From Tenodera sinensis (lineage: Eukaryota; Arthropoda; Insecta; Mantodea; Mantidae), in NCBI GenBank assembly GCA_030765045.1, contig CM060962.1, positions 165,758,694 through 165,822,693 on the forward strand: 64,000 nt of DNA, in the 5' to 3' direction. The notes below the pieces were generated by a model. It did no database searches. It was given only the letters and a program-made list of their open reading frames with translations, and was not told the DNA's origin. Position 1 is the stretch's first letter, and every line of letters begins with the position of its first letter. The position numbers were made by a program, and so were the translations under genes. This document shows, piece by piece, positions 1-10,706 of the stretch.

Positions 1-6
1 AGGGGC

Positions 7-328
7 TTAGTTGATCGCCAATTGTCTTTCGTCAGATGAATCCCACGTAGTCGAGTGTGAAGGCCGTCGATCCTGACTTTGGGAATGAGTCTTAGCACTC
101 GCTGAAATGGGCGTCATGTCGCCAAGATGCTTGTGAGTGAACACCCGACGTAGACACATCCGACGCAAACGGCGCCTCATCGTAACTGCGGAACCCTGTT
201 CACCAGCAGTCCACATTCTGACTCTTATAGCAGCAGGATACAAAAGTTGATCGCCAGATTCATCGCTCAACAGTGCCAACTTGAGATGGTCAGGTGCTTT
301 CGGAGGGGTAGACAAAGGATTGGTGAGG
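7..328 (-). CDS. Possible coding exon of an unrecognised gene
   Basis: An open frame of about 107 codons ends in TAA at 9-7. It is clearly GC-richer than the AT-rich DNA on its high-coordinate side. Read on the minus strand, it is preceded by a pyrimidine-rich run ending in TTTACAG just before position 328, which looks like a 3' splice site. The peptide is rich in Arg, Ser and Thr and matches no family I recognise. It lies downstream of the gypsy pol on the same strand, so it could also be a post-pol region or LTR sequence of that element. A chance open frame cannot be excluded. Confidence 0.22.
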
Positions 329-518
329 CTGTAAACAGAAATCAAATCCGGTAGAAAAAGGAATATTCGCAGATTTCAAATAGGCTGTTACTCAATTCTT
401 AGATAGAATCAATGGCATATAACCTTGGGCAATTTACCTTACCACCAAGTGTGGCTATATACAAGCACAGATATTTAACAGGAAATAACAATTCAAATTA
501 ATTTTAGAATCACAAAAG

Positions 519-690
519 GTGATAACAATTAACAATAAATTGTTTAACAATAACAATATAAAATGCAAAGCAATTTAGTAACTAAATCAGAAAGTGATAA
601 CATTCAATATCAATTGTTTAACCATAACAATATAAAGGTAATATTAAGAATGACAAAAGTGATAACATTCCATATAAATTATTTAAATGA
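519..690. repeat. Degenerate short tandem repeat, about 65-75 bp unit
   Basis: Three AT-rich units begin with GTGATAAC at about 519, 594 and 659, each followed by a similar stretch containing AATTGTTTAAC or a variant and then AACAATATAAA. The rest of 329-1187 is AT-rich and shows no gene; it may include 3' sequence of the minus-strand gypsy element. Confidence 0.5.
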
Positions 691-1184
691 TCAGCTGAAA
701 AACAAGGCCTTGTACAAATTAATGCGCATATAAAACCCCCTTACTGGCCAGACAACACAAAAACACAAAACATATCACACTTAATTGGTAAACGAGAAAC
801 GCCACCAGACACACACACTCTAAACATTCCAGAAACACTTCTCAAACATACCACAAACACACACATATCACAACAGCGCGGGGAGGAACGAAAAACTAGG
901 GGAGCCGTGAAGGTATGCTACCCGCTAAACACAAGGCACGCTTCATACCAAAATAAAGTACTCCTCCCACACCATAACAATAACATACAAAGGAAAACAA
1001 ACACCAAATATAAACAAACAATAACTCCACATCATAACAACACACCAACCAAAACAAATAACGAAAAGCAACAAGGAATGAAGTAGAAGGGAGGTTCTAC
1101 ACATTGACCTATACAAAAGGTTTTAATTGGGAAATATGAGCTCTCCTCTCTGCCATTACGTAAGTCTTTTAGACGTACTGAAAC

Positions 1185-1187
<3 letters not shown>

Positions 1188-1271
<84 letters not shown>
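1188..1271. repeat. (AT)n microsatellite inside a gypsy integrase
   Basis: An uninterrupted run of about 42 TA dinucleotides. On the minus strand it follows the integrase C-terminal sequence ending GPYEI, so the repeat truncates or interrupts that reading frame. Confidence 0.98.
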
Positions 1272-1275
<4 letters not shown>

Positions 1276-1796
1276 CATACGGCCCGACATACCTCGGGGC
1301 CAACTTGGCGGCATACGCGTTACCTTTGGAGGATTGCGTAAAGAACTTACAAAACACTCTCTGACCTATAGCGTACGGCGAAGGCCTCTTGCCGGCGTCA
1401 TAGCGTCGCTTTACCTGAGCATGGGATCTGATGAGATTACGAAAGGCGGACTTCCAGGTCTTACGTATCTCTTCTTGGGTATACGTTTGGGGCAACAAAT
1501 CATTCAAGTGCGAAAGATTAGCTAATGGTGAATTAGGCGTGTAAGCTAACATCAACCAGTATGGGGTAACGCCATGCGACTCACGGCGAGCCGAATTAAA
1601 GGCTAACTGTAAACGTGGTAAATTGGTGTCCCACTTTGAATGGTTATCGTGATGATATGCTATTAAGGCTGACTTAAGGTTTATATTGAACCTTTCGGCG
1701 TGTGAAGGGCAAGGGTAATACGGAGTGGTATTGATAGTTTTGACCCCCCAACCAAAACAAAAGTTCCTGAAAACACTTGAAGTAAACTGAGAGCCA
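1272..1796 (-). pseudogene. pol: Gypsy element 1 integrase, end of core and C-terminal domain
   Basis: Continues the integrase after the frameshift: TTPYYPCPSHAERFN (catalytic Glu region of DDE), then the LQLAFNSARRESHGVTPYWLM block. A basic region and an SH3-like tail, APRYVGPYEI, follow. The tail runs directly into the (AT)n tract, so the true C-terminus is lost. This is the most 3' recognisable coding part of the element. Confidence 0.78.
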
Positions 1797-2459
1797 TTAT
1801 CCGTAACCAGATAACGAGGAGCACCAAAGGCCGCAAAAAATGGAAGCTAAAACCTTTATAACGCCTCTGGCATTGGCCTTGGGTAAAGGATTTAACCATA
1901 CAAATGTACTAAAAGAGTCAACGGTCACTAACGCATAAGTATTGCCCTGAACCGAGCGGGGAGATGGCCCCACAAAATCAATAAATAACTTCTCTAAGGG
2001 CCTAGTGGCCACCTCGGATGCTAAACCTCTCCACATGGCACATTGGGCCGGCTTAGCCATGGCGCAAACATGACACGATTTAATCCTACTGACGATATCC
2101 TTAACCATTCCCGGCCAAGTGAAATATTCACTGATTTTATTTTTGGTTTTGGAAATACCCAAATGTCCCCCTAATGGTGAATTATGGTAATAATCAAACA
2201 CCACAGGTATTAAAGACTGGGGGAGGACTACCCTCGTCTTATTATCACGGTTATGTTGAATCATCAAAACCCCGTCCTTAAGAAAATACCCATCTACGCA
2301 TTGACCTCTCTCAATATTTAATATTATCTGCTTAATCTTCACATCTCTGCGTTGGTGCTCACCTATACTGGTGTACAATTCAGGAAAAGCTACGCAAACG
2401 CCTATGTCCAAGCTCAGGCTAGAAGAGGGAGGGTCAGGTTCAGCAAACACGCGTGTCAA
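1797..2459 (-). pseudogene. pol: Gypsy element 1 integrase, zinc domain and start of core
   Basis: Shows the HHCC zinc-binding domain (GGHLGISKTK and CHVCAMAK) and the start of the catalytic core (LEKLFIDFVGPSP, first D). The core continues in a second frame from about 1830 with YLVTDNGSQFTSS (second D of DDE), so an indel separates the two catalytic aspartates. Confidence 0.8.
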
Positions 2460-2478
2460 GGCGTCTGCTAAACAGTTA

Positions 2479-3168
2479 TCAGCTCCCCTGATATGTACGG
2501 GCTATTCGTACGCCCCAACGAGCCAACCTCCCAGTAGATCTTGGGGTAGCAAGGGCCCAAGTAAGCGCCTGGTTATCACACTCCAGGGTAAATTCTACAT
2601 GCTCTAAATACTGCCTATACTTTTCTAATCCCAATAGTACCGCGAGAGTTTCCAATTCATAGACTGAATACTTGCGCTCAACGTCGGTCAAAGTTCTCGA
2701 GGTATAATAAATGGGCCTACGCCCGGAGGGGAAATCTTGCAAAAGGACCGCGGCCAAGGCTCCTTTGCTTGCGTCGGTTTGCAAGATAAATCGCCTACTA
2801 AAATCGGGAAATGCTAAGACCGGAGGGTTCATGATTGCTTCCTTGAGATCTAGAAAAGCGCTTTCTTGTTCCTGGGTCCAAATGAAAGGTATTCCCTTTC
2901 GGCGTAACCGGTTCAGGGGCTCCGCCCTGGCTGCATAATTGGGGATAAACTTATTTAAAAAATTCACCATGCCAGCAAAACGCGCCAAAGCCTTCACGTT
3001 CTTGGGAGGCGGAAAGGTCCTAATGGATTTCGTCCTATCCGGATCAATGGTGATCCCGGCAGGTGAAACTATATGACCGAGGAAAGAAATCTGACTTGTC
3101 GCAAAGACACATTTTTCCTTCTTAAGCGTCAACCCGGCACTTTCCAGCCGTTTAAATACTTCTCGCAA
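2479..3168 (-). pseudogene. pol: Gypsy element 1 RT thumb and RNase H
   Basis: Starts in the RT connection (REVFKRLESAGLTLKKEKC, FLGHIVSPAGI) and continues into an RNase HI-type domain: ILQTDASKGALAAVL, YELETLAVLLGLEKYRQYL and the CDNQALTW segment. These are hallmarks of Ty3/gypsy pol. The frame ends at 2479 and the integrase resumes in a different frame. Confidence 0.82.
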
Positions 3169-3203
3169 ATGGTCACAATGGGTATCAAAATCTGGCGAGT
3201 AAA

Positions 3204-3557
3204 TTACTGCGTCATCAAGATAATTATAAAATACTCAAATTTAAGGTCAGAAAACAGATTATCGAGCAATCTAGTTAAAACTTGAGCACCGGTGGCTAAA
3301 CCATAAGGAACTCTTTGGAACTCGTACAAGCGCCAAGGGGTTGCGAACCCTGTCACGTGTTTGCACCCTTCCGACAAGGGAATCTGATAGTACGCATTAT
3401 TTAGGTCCAGGGTTGTAAATACCTTGGCTGCTTTAAAATGGTGCGCAGCCGTATATAAATCCGGGATAGGTTGGGATTCCAAACGAATTTTCTTATTTAA
3501 ACGTCTGTAGTCAACAACGGGCCTAAAATCTCCATCCCCTTTAGGCACTAGGAACAT
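3204..3557 (-). pseudogene. pol: Gypsy element 1 RT palm/fingers
   Basis: Contains RT motifs VPKGDGDFRPVVDYRRLN, FTTLDLNNAYYQIPL and the FQRVPYGLATG block. The catalytic YLDD box is present at 3222-3211 but in the neighbouring frame, because a one-base indel lies just before it. RNA-dependent DNA synthesis would therefore be lost in this copy. Confidence 0.82.
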
Positions 3558-3607
3558 GGGACTACTATAAGAAGATGTAGAAGGCCGAATTATACCTGTT
3601 TCAATAT

Positions 3608-4231
3608 TTAGTTAATCTTGTGCTTTAAAACGGCCATCTTAGGAGGGGTCAACCGATACGGCGGGAGTTTTACCGGAGTAGTATCCTCTAGCTCAATATT
3701 GTATTGTATCAAATTAGTAACACCCGGCTTCCCCGAAAATAACTTGTGGAAATGTTGTAACAAATTCTCCATTCTACCCTGCTCCTCCTCGGTCAAATGG
3801 GTCAAGCTATCCCTACCACCACCTAAGTGAAGATCTGAATGGCTTCGTACACACGAAGCTGAATATCGTACCATACGCTTGCGATAAAAGGGGATCTTCA
3901 CGGTTGGTGCAAAAACAAAACACATCTCACCCCTAGCAAAATCAAAGGCCAACCCCACCCGAGCCATAAAGTCTGCTCCTAAAATCAAATGGTGAGGTAA
4001 CCCTGGTAACAGGTAGCACCAATGTTTCCATGTAAACTGCGGGAATCGCAAAGTAAGAAGCACCCTGTTTTCGACCTGAAACTCTTGGCCATTTACTGAA
4101 ACACAATGTAGCGGTTGCCTCTCGGGCTTCAACCCACACTTAGACAATACCTCTTTAAAATATTTCTCCTGCACTAAGGAACAACTGCTCCCCGTATCCA
4201 ACAAAGTCGTGACTGGTACTTTCCCCACCAC
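3608..4231 (-). pseudogene. pol: Gypsy element 1 protease and start of RT
   Basis: Begins with a retropepsin active-site motif, TTLLDTGSSCSLV, and a later ILGADFM strand typical of the family. It runs into the RT N-terminal connector (PYRLTPPKMAVLKHKIN) before a stop. The RT continues in another frame (ETGIIRPSTSSYSSPMF), showing an indel near 3600. Protease would cleave the Gag-Pol precursor inside the particle. It is part of a pol that is no longer a single frame. Confidence 0.78.
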
Positions 4232-4321
4232 AAGGTGTAGAAAAGGCTTTGAATCAAACGGGAGTCCCTTGACGCGGCCAAAAATAGCATTAACACTAGG
4301 GCTTCTGCCCTGTCCCTGGTG

Positions 4322-5581
4322 TCAAATGCGCCTCGGTAGGTACCCAGTTTCACGGGTCAATGTTGTTCCCTGAGGTCGGCGATTACGCTTAAGGGGACAC
4401 TGCCTCACCAAATGCCCCTCCATTCCACACCTATAACAATTACGCGCCCCAGCCACATTGCGCTGAGGAGGCACCTCAGCTGAAGAAGGCAAACTCAATC
4501 GTGCTAGGACGGGGAGAGAGCGAGTTATGTTGCAACCACGTGCACTATCGGCTTCGTTAAGCTCGGCCAATGACGGCTCCAAAGAGTCCAATTCACTAAA
4601 AGTAACGGGACGGCTGGTAAAGATCAAAGCTGAACGTGTCTCCCTAGTAAGTCCTGACAAAACGATGTCACACACCTGTTGCTCACTATCAGGCAGCAGC
4701 AATACACGTGCATAATGCTTAACCCTATCCATATATTCCAAAAATGGTTCCTGAAACCCCTGCGGCCTCAAGTAATTTTGTTGAATTATGGCCATTAGCG
4801 CCCTACGAGGGACAAAACATCGTAACACTCCCTCGTACAAAGCACGTATGGGGTGCGCAGCCTGCTTAGATCTATCCAAAATATTGAGAGCCATGCCCTT
4901 AACCTTGCTAGCAATTGCCTGTAACAACACAACCTGCGGCACGTCAGCCCTTTCAGCTGTTTCACTCGCACGTACTAAAAATCTCAGAAACTGCACAGCC
5001 GTTGTAACATCTGTCACTACAAAATCAGGTTGGGATTGAATAAATTCCTGTAGCGGGTGTAACAACTTAATCCGCTGATATGCCGATACCAGTTCACTGC
5101 CCAGGGGATTTATCGATCTAGAAACTTCGGCAACCTGTTCGTGGGATAGTTCGGGGCCGCCATATTTGGACATTACCCCGTCCAAACTCTGACAAATAGA
5201 CTGAAACCCTTCGCGTAACTGAGGCAACGAAGTTCCAAAAGGAAGGTCAGGAAAGTATTTCACGAGGTATTCAAGTCTTCGAATATAATGGGTCACTCTC
5301 GCAGAAAGCCTTCTAAGCTGCTGTTTGGTGAGTGCCCTTCCCAAGTCGGAATCAGTAAACAACTGTTTAAATTCGACCAAAGCCTTCTCGCATTCACCCG
5401 ACGCGTCCTGCACCAACACATTATCAGCACTCAACCGTCTAATGGGGCAATCTTTCACCTTACGGAACTCTTCCAATGTGGTCGCAACATCCGCGGTCGG
5501 AATCAAAACTCCACCTCGTATAGCCAACTCAAAGTTTAGTTCACTTTTCCGTAGAAAGGCCGCGTCCACTACAGTAACCAT
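4322..5581 (-). CDS. gag: Gag polyprotein of gypsy element 1
   Basis: An intact frame of about 419 codons from the first ATG at 5581 (the frame is open a little further upstream without an ATG). The middle part is an alpha-helical capsid-like region. Near the C-terminus is one CCHC zinc knuckle, CYRCGMEGHLVRQC, spaced C-x2-C-x4-H-x4-C, followed by a basic KRNRRP stretch, as expected for RNA packaging by a nucleocapsid. Gag would form the intracellular virus-like particle. The protease frame follows on the same strand after about 90 bases. Unlike the downstream pol, this frame has no stop. Classification as gypsy rests on the pol domain order. Confidence 0.8.
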   Translation of the reverse strand: MVTVVDAAFLRKSELNFELAIRGGVLIPTADVATTLEEFRKVKDCPIRRLSADNVLVQDASGECEKALVEFKQLFTDSDLGRALTKQQLRRLSARVTHYIRRLEYLVKYFPDLPFGTSLPQLREGFQSICQSLDGVMSKYGGPELSHEQVAEVSRSINPLGSELVSAYQRIKLLHPLQEFIQSQPDFVVTDVTTAVQFLRFLVRASETAERADVPQVVLLQAIASKVKGMALNILDRSKQAAHPIRALYEGVLRCFVPRRALMAIIQQNYLRPQGFQEPFLEYMDRVKHYARVLLLPDSEQQVCDIVLSGLTRETRSALIFTSRPVTFSELDSLEPSLAELNEADSARGCNITRSLPVLARLSLPSSAEVPPQRNVAGARNCYRCGMEGHLVRQCPLKRNRRPQGTTLTRETGYLPRRI

Positions 5582-5599
5582 TTTGTTAGTCTTCAAACC

Positions 5600-7732
5600 C
5601 AAACCAAATTTTGAAAAGCCAAACTATCTTTCTAATAATTCCACTTACGACTTTTTGAAAAGTAACCACGCTCTGCTACCAGAGATTTGCACTGCCCTTC
5701 ACGGGATGCAGTCAATTTTTTTTTTTTTTTGTGGAAGAAGGAAACGGATCACCTTATGGGGAAAACGGCAGGACCTTTTCTGGCAAAGGAGTGCCCCCCT
5801 TTTCATAGAAAGAAAATGGAAGATTCGGATCAACAAATTTTACTTAATTATAACTTACAAATGTTCACGCCTGATGAAATTACAATATATAAAGTGAATA
5901 TAAATGAGGTGAGTTGAACACATTTTACAGCTATACACGGTTTACCTATTTGAAATCTGAGTTTACTATTGTCCGCGTAAGTGACGACCTAAACCCAGAA
6001 AATAATTGCCCCCATAGAAATCATTATATCACAGAAAATCGATCCCGCATACTTACGGCTGTAGTAGTAAGAACAGAGAGAGAAGAGCTACATACCTCGG
6101 GAGGTTACAATCACGACTGACTACTCCACACCACCCCTTCTCTCGCTACCCTCACGTAAGCTCGGCAAGACAACAGCACTCCCTAGCGGGCCAACGCTGC
6201 CTCAAAAACAGTTGAACCGGTGTAGTGAACAATCGATGTGCAATCAGCACAATTACCACATGGCTTGAGCTCTACAACAACCCAGTTCCTCTGCTAATAT
6301 GTGATAATATTTGTGGTCTTTCTGTTGTAACTTCCCATATTGTGCGTCATTATTTATAAGTTTTGTAGCTACTTACACCTTTCCTCTGTGAGACCAACAT
6401 GGATGGCTGAGCTTGTTATGGTAGAAATTCATGAGTAGGAGATCCACAGTACCATCCTCCCTAACAAGTTTCTTCCAGGTTTTTCTGAGTCTTCATAACT
6501 GGAAAAGCCAGGGAGATACCTTGATCTTAGGCCTGGAATGTTTTCTTCCCAAATTACTGTTTCATTTCATGTATCATCAATATCCACCACCTGTACTGTA
6601 TGCAGTAAGAATGGACATTAAACACTACCTAAAGAAAAATTTCTTCTGTATGATTGAGCCAGTTGCACAAAAAATTCACATACCTATTGCCAGAAAAGGC
6701 AATTTGACTTTGCTATTGTAATCAAAATAATTCCTTTGTAAATATTTTTTCTGTGCATTTGTCAAAACTTTGAGAGGGCCAGGGGAAAATATTTCAAGCA
6801 CCAATACTGTAATGCTGAATTTGAAATCCACTTTGAAATAACTCTACATGATGAAAATATGGTTCTCTGTATTGGGACATATCCTGCTGATAAACTTAAT
6901 TGAACAGAATATAACCATGTGATCATGTAAGCAATAAATTGTTTCTTCAAAATGAATTGTTGGTTTGTGATTCAACCATTTGAGTTTACAATTTGCATTA
7001 TTCTTAAAAATGTTCACTTTGTTTTAGATACTTAGCTCTTGAGGTACTTGCTAGATTGTGCAGTTGCACAATATCTCAAAGACATTCTTCTTTTTGTTCC
7101 CACAAGAGCATTGAAGTAAGACTTGAAGCTTTCACGGCAATGATTATTGTCCTGATGAAGGCCACAGAGTTAAGATGGCCGAAAGCTCGAGCAACTTCAT
7201 CAACATCACACGGCTGGTAACCTGAGAAGTTCTAATCAAGAGCATTGAAAGCCGATATTTACTGACTTACAGTTACATCTTACATTTAAATCTAGTAGTG
7301 GAAAGTTTTGAAGAGATTTAATCATCCAATATAGCCATCATAAAAGTGCCAAAACAGTTGTTTTGCAAACAAAAGTTCTTATCATTGATGATAACTCAAC
7401 ATATATTTAACCAAGCTACATTTCTGTAAGAGAAAAAACAGTATTGATATTAGTCATAGAATATATCCCAAATGTTTTTGAAGAAACATGCATTCTTACT
7501 TCAAAGTAGGCAATAGGAAATGGAAGAATCCATAATAGCTCTGAGCTTCCAGTCAATCATTACTTTCCTTGATTTGTAGGAGCATAAGTTTAACTGAAAT
7601 GAGAAATTGTGCTTTTTTCTTTCTTTCTAATGATTTTTTTTAAATATCTGCATTATAGGTGTTCAATTTGTACTAATTTTCGCCTTGGACTATCATTTAA
7701 CAAAACTCAATAATGTGTTGTTTTTTTTTTAG
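5600..7732. other. Gypsy 5' flank and intronic sequence without recognised genes
   Basis: From 5600 to about 6260 is probably untranslated or LTR sequence of the minus-strand gypsy element. The rest is AT-rich sequence with no frame I can defend, apart from a short repeat at 7127-7260 described separately. Position 7721-7732 is a T-run ending in AG that serves as the 3' splice site of the first mutarotase exon. Confidence 0.5.
7127..7260 (+). repeat. Short dispersed repeat with hammerhead-like core
   Basis: Begins with CTTGAAGCTTTCA, also found at the start of the insert at 50406, and contains CCTGATGAAGGCC followed by TGGCCGAAAGC. A CTGATGA box, a GGCCA/TGGCC stem and a GAAA box resemble the hammerhead ribozyme core carried by Penelope-like elements and retrozymes. 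One unpaired A between box and stem departs from the canonical geometry. Boundaries are approximate. Confidence 0.45.
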
Positions 7733-7892
7733 GAAAGATTTGTTCTACCTCAGGAACCGAACTGGATCTGGAGCATACAAGATACTTTGGTGAAGTTTTT
7801 GCAAGTACAGGAGGTATTGATAATAATTATGTCATCAATCACCAAGAAACATGTTACACATGTGGAGAGGGCCAACTCTGTCAGATTGCAAG
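7733..7892 (+). CDS. GALM: Galactose mutarotase (aldose 1-epimerase) exon
   Basis: A 160-base exon after a poly-T/AG acceptor and before a GTGTGT donor. Read from the third base it gives KICSTSGTELDLEHT, then RYFGEVFASTGGIDNNYVIN and ends QLCQIA plus two bases. Galactose mutarotases have G-T-x-F/L-D-L-R followed by a G-[IF]-D-[HN]-N-[YF] motif whose Asp is a catalytic residue; both are here. The enzyme interconverts alpha- and beta-D-galactose before the Leloir pathway in the cytosol. Two bases at the 3' end (AG) join the A that opens the exon at 32419 to make Arg, in phase. I infer a functional host gene since no stop or frameshift is seen in either exon. The upstream exons, including the conserved NxTNHxYFNL segment, were not found. 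Confidence 0.85.
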
Positions 7893-8384
7893 GTGTGTCA
7901 AATAATGGAACAGGAATTAAATAAAAACAAAAGTTAACGGATGCATAACTAGAAGCTTAATAATTGTTTGTGGATAAAGCTGTTGATCCTAGACCAAGTA
8001 AATAGCAGGATGAGTAACCTGGGGATGAGCTGTATAACAGATCTGCACAGCTGCAGCATTCAAAGCCATACTGGGTTTATGCAACCTGTTCTTAAATTGT
8101 ATTCAATATGAGAATAATTCACTAATATGTTGGTTGGTTGGTTTACAATGCTCACCATATGGTTGTTGACCTTCGAGGAAATCTTGCTCCACTAAGCAAT
8201 GAATGACTCCCATTTATTAAGTAGAGGCATCCGGAGGGTAGAGCCCATTACCTGCGTTGAGGGGGTGATAATGGCATATGGTGATGTAACGAGAGAATCT
8301 ACAGCTTTTATCATGGGCTCTTAACCATTTTGGACATTGGAGATACTTCACTTGAGCTAGTCAGAGGTAAAGGCTTGGGTAGAG

Positions 8385-8458
8385 TCCAGAGCCAAGAATC
8401 AAACCACAGACCCTCAATACAAGAGTCAAGAACAAAACCACTGAGCTACCCTACTACT
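8385..8458 (-). repeat. tRNA-derived SINE head
   Basis: On the minus strand, a box A (TAGCTCAGTGG, 8448-8438) and a box B (GGTTTGATTCT, 8405-8395) are spaced as in an internal Pol III promoter. SINE body sequence may continue to about 8133. It lies in the mutarotase intron. Confidence 0.6.
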
Positions 8459-8459
8459 A

Positions 8460-9676
8460 TATTTCTTTAAAATATACATTCTGGGCTTTTTGGTCATGGT
8501 ATAGTTAATGAGTGTTCACCTAATGTTTCACTTGTTGTTCTGTCTTGTATCTTAAGAGGAAAAACTGTGACTCCTAGCTGTTACTGCTAGAATGGCACTT
8601 ATTGGAACACCTGTTATATTTACATTGCTATCACCAGTTCAGCATACACATCCTCATAAAGGAACATTAGGGAAACTGCCGACTGGAAAGAGCAAAAAAT
8701 CAGCATTAGGCAAGTATGCTCTGCTAATGGGCTACAAATTCAATGAAACCAAGATACTTGACATATGGCCCATCACTATGCCACAATGTACATAAAAATA
8801 ACTTCCACAGAATTTATTCACAAAGCATGGATGCCCATTCTAGAAAGAAAACCGTATAACCCAACCAGGTAAATTGCAGTGATACCAGCCTCAGCTGCAC
8901 TGAGATTGGTGGATACACAGCAGTCAGTAGAACATGAAGGGACAGTTCCTCCCACCTACAAGTGCAATGGACACTCCAGCAAGTGCCACTCCAGCAGTAC
9001 TAGCCAGAAATTACAGTATCTCTGAAGATGCCTGATGGACAAAACATTAGATGTATTATCATCAGTTGGACATGATTAAAAGCCCAGAAACATTATACTG
9101 GATTAATGCCAGCCATGAAAACCTAAGATGTTGTTGGCTAATGCTGGATTTCTGACAATGAAGTCATTAGTTCTCTTGCTCTCCAATATTTTTCACTGAT
9201 GGATGGCGTGCTAGAAAGGGCCGGGCATATTTGAAGATGGTCTTTGTCCATTTCCTCTTGCAGATCACATAGGAGTCATTCCACGTCAAATCACACAAAA
9301 TATGGCAAAAAATGACCTTGATCTCTCAGATTTTCTTGAAAATTCTTTTTGGCGTTTTAGAATAAAATATATTTGACCTGTGTTTCTTTGTTTTATAAAA
9401 ATAAAATTTATTTGGCAGATATTACTTTTTGAAATGTTCCAAAAATTGCACGCTCCTCACTCTTCGATGAATCATACCTCCGATTGTAATGAATCAAATT
9501 ACTTGATCTTTGGCTCAAATTAAAGATTAATCACAGTATTTTGTGAGGTATTTATTAGAAAATTTTATTAGTTATTATTAATACTATATTTTATACGATT
9601 AAAGTTTTAAAGTTAGATAATAACATAAACTCAACCATTTAAAAATCTGAAAAAAAAACTAAAAATACAATGAAGT
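8460..9676. other. Intronic sequence without recognised genes
   Basis: No frame with family similarity. A motif TCCACGTCAAATCACAC near 9276 recurs, slightly changed, on the minus strand at about 18222-18205, pointing to a shared repeat family of unknown type. Confidence 0.4.
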
Positions 9677-9908
9677 TGAGACAGAATATTAGAAGACCCC
9701 AAAAGAAAATCGTTCATGTAAATGTTTGTTAAAAGTGTAATTCGTTTTTTGATGTTGGTATGAGATAATTAAATGACGAAAACATGTTGATAAGGTTCAT
9801 TGTTACGAACAACTAAGTTTGCACAAAGACGTCATAAATCTTTCCATATTTGATTTTAATATATGTGTATAAATATTAGAATTGTTTGTGTTCCATAATA
9901 AAAGTAGG
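9677..9908 (+). repeat. Solo LTR (element-3 family), left part
   Basis: Starts TGAGACAGAATATTAGAAG and follows the first 232 bases of the element-3 LTR (38940 onward) with only a few differences. The match is broken at AAAAGTAGG by the insertion of element 2 and resumes at 16178. AAGT precedes it at 9673-9676 and follows the right part at 16602-16605, a 4-bp target duplication. Confidence 0.85.
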
Positions 9909-10692
9909 TGAAGCTGTAAAATCGTTGTGTCCTAGTTATTGGATCGCCATTTGAAGCTGAAGTCGTTGGTGACGTGACGTTGCCCTTCGATGTAGCTCGC
10001 CCCGGCTAGTTCTGCAAGAGATCTCTTTATCTCGGGTTTGCGTAAGTGTAATGGACAACCCAAGAACAACTTTGCACATCATTTATTTCCTTTTTTTAAA
10101 TCTTTTCAGGAGTTATGCCGAAAATATTTGTATATGTAGAGGAATCGCACTCACATCCGCGCAGCACGACCTCCCGTACTGGTCTCTGGTTGAGTAGTCC
10201 CTCGACGCTTTCTCTCTTACCCACGCTAAGAAGCCGTTCGCTCCATTTGAATGTCATGACGTCATCCAAGAAAGCCTCGTATCCAAAATGCTATTTCCTT
10301 TTCCCGCAATTTAGAAATGTCCCTTTCTATTATAACATGTTCTTTTATGAATTTCAAATATATAATTACCTTTTTAGGATTAAACGATGTTTACTTTATA
10401 TTTTATTAGATATATCACGCGACTTTTAAGGTTTGTAGAACTGACTTTCGAACGTGTATTTAAACTATGTGGTATGACGTCATGACTCGCTAATTTCAAA
10501 CCAATAATGCGTTTATACTACAAATTTAACGACTATTATTTACTCATATCTTGCTCACCTTACAACACTTCCTGCTCTATTATCTATTTATGTTATTACT
10601 TAACACTTATCGCAAATCTCACATCCGGCAATTAAATTAAAACGTGTCTTTTTCAAAAGCCCATTCGATCGGAAATCTAAATTTCGGTATCA
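9909..10692 (-). repeat. 3' LTR of element 2
   Basis: 784 bases, identical by eye to the 5' LTR over about 768 bases. The only differences lie in the outer terminal 16 bases (TGAAGCTGTAAAATCG here, TGTAGCTGTATTAATCG in the other copy, plus-strand reading). A GGGGGCATT tract precedes it on the minus strand. Confidence 0.93.
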
Positions 10693-10706
10693 AATGCCCC
10701 CATTTA
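10693..10706 (-). promoter_or_regulatory. Polypurine tract of element 2
   Basis: Minus strand AAATGGGGGCATT immediately before the 3' LTR, the expected place for the plus-strand primer. Element 3 has a matching GGGGCATG at the same position, supporting their relationship. Confidence 0.65.

Larger units (their letters stand above)
1130..6260 (-). mobile_element. Decayed Ty3/gypsy LTR retrotransposon (element 1)
   Basis: On the minus strand the domains run in gypsy order: gag with CCHC knuckle, aspartic protease, reverse transcriptase, RNase H, then integrase. The pol frame is broken at several places, so this copy is inactive. I could not find a convincing pair of LTRs; the outer limits given are only the region without other assignable content. 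It lies upstream of the first galactose mutarotase exon found, in opposite orientation. It is unrelated in gag type to the two coiled-coil gypsy elements further along, because it carries a classical zinc knuckle. Confidence 0.75.

Noticed and set aside
1127..1525. Open frame with poly-(Tyr-Ile)
   Set aside because: Produced by the (AT)n tract and the antisense of the integrase C-terminus.
1130..6260. LTR pair for gypsy element 1
   Set aside because: I compared the flanks for shared termini (for example TGTAACCTCCCGAGG near 6107 against AGAACCTCCC near 1098) but found only short chance-level similarity.
10115..10429. 104-codon open frame repeated at 15600-15914
   Set aside because: It lies wholly inside the element 2 LTRs, antisense to the element, and its duplication follows from the LTRs. 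No recognisable protein features.
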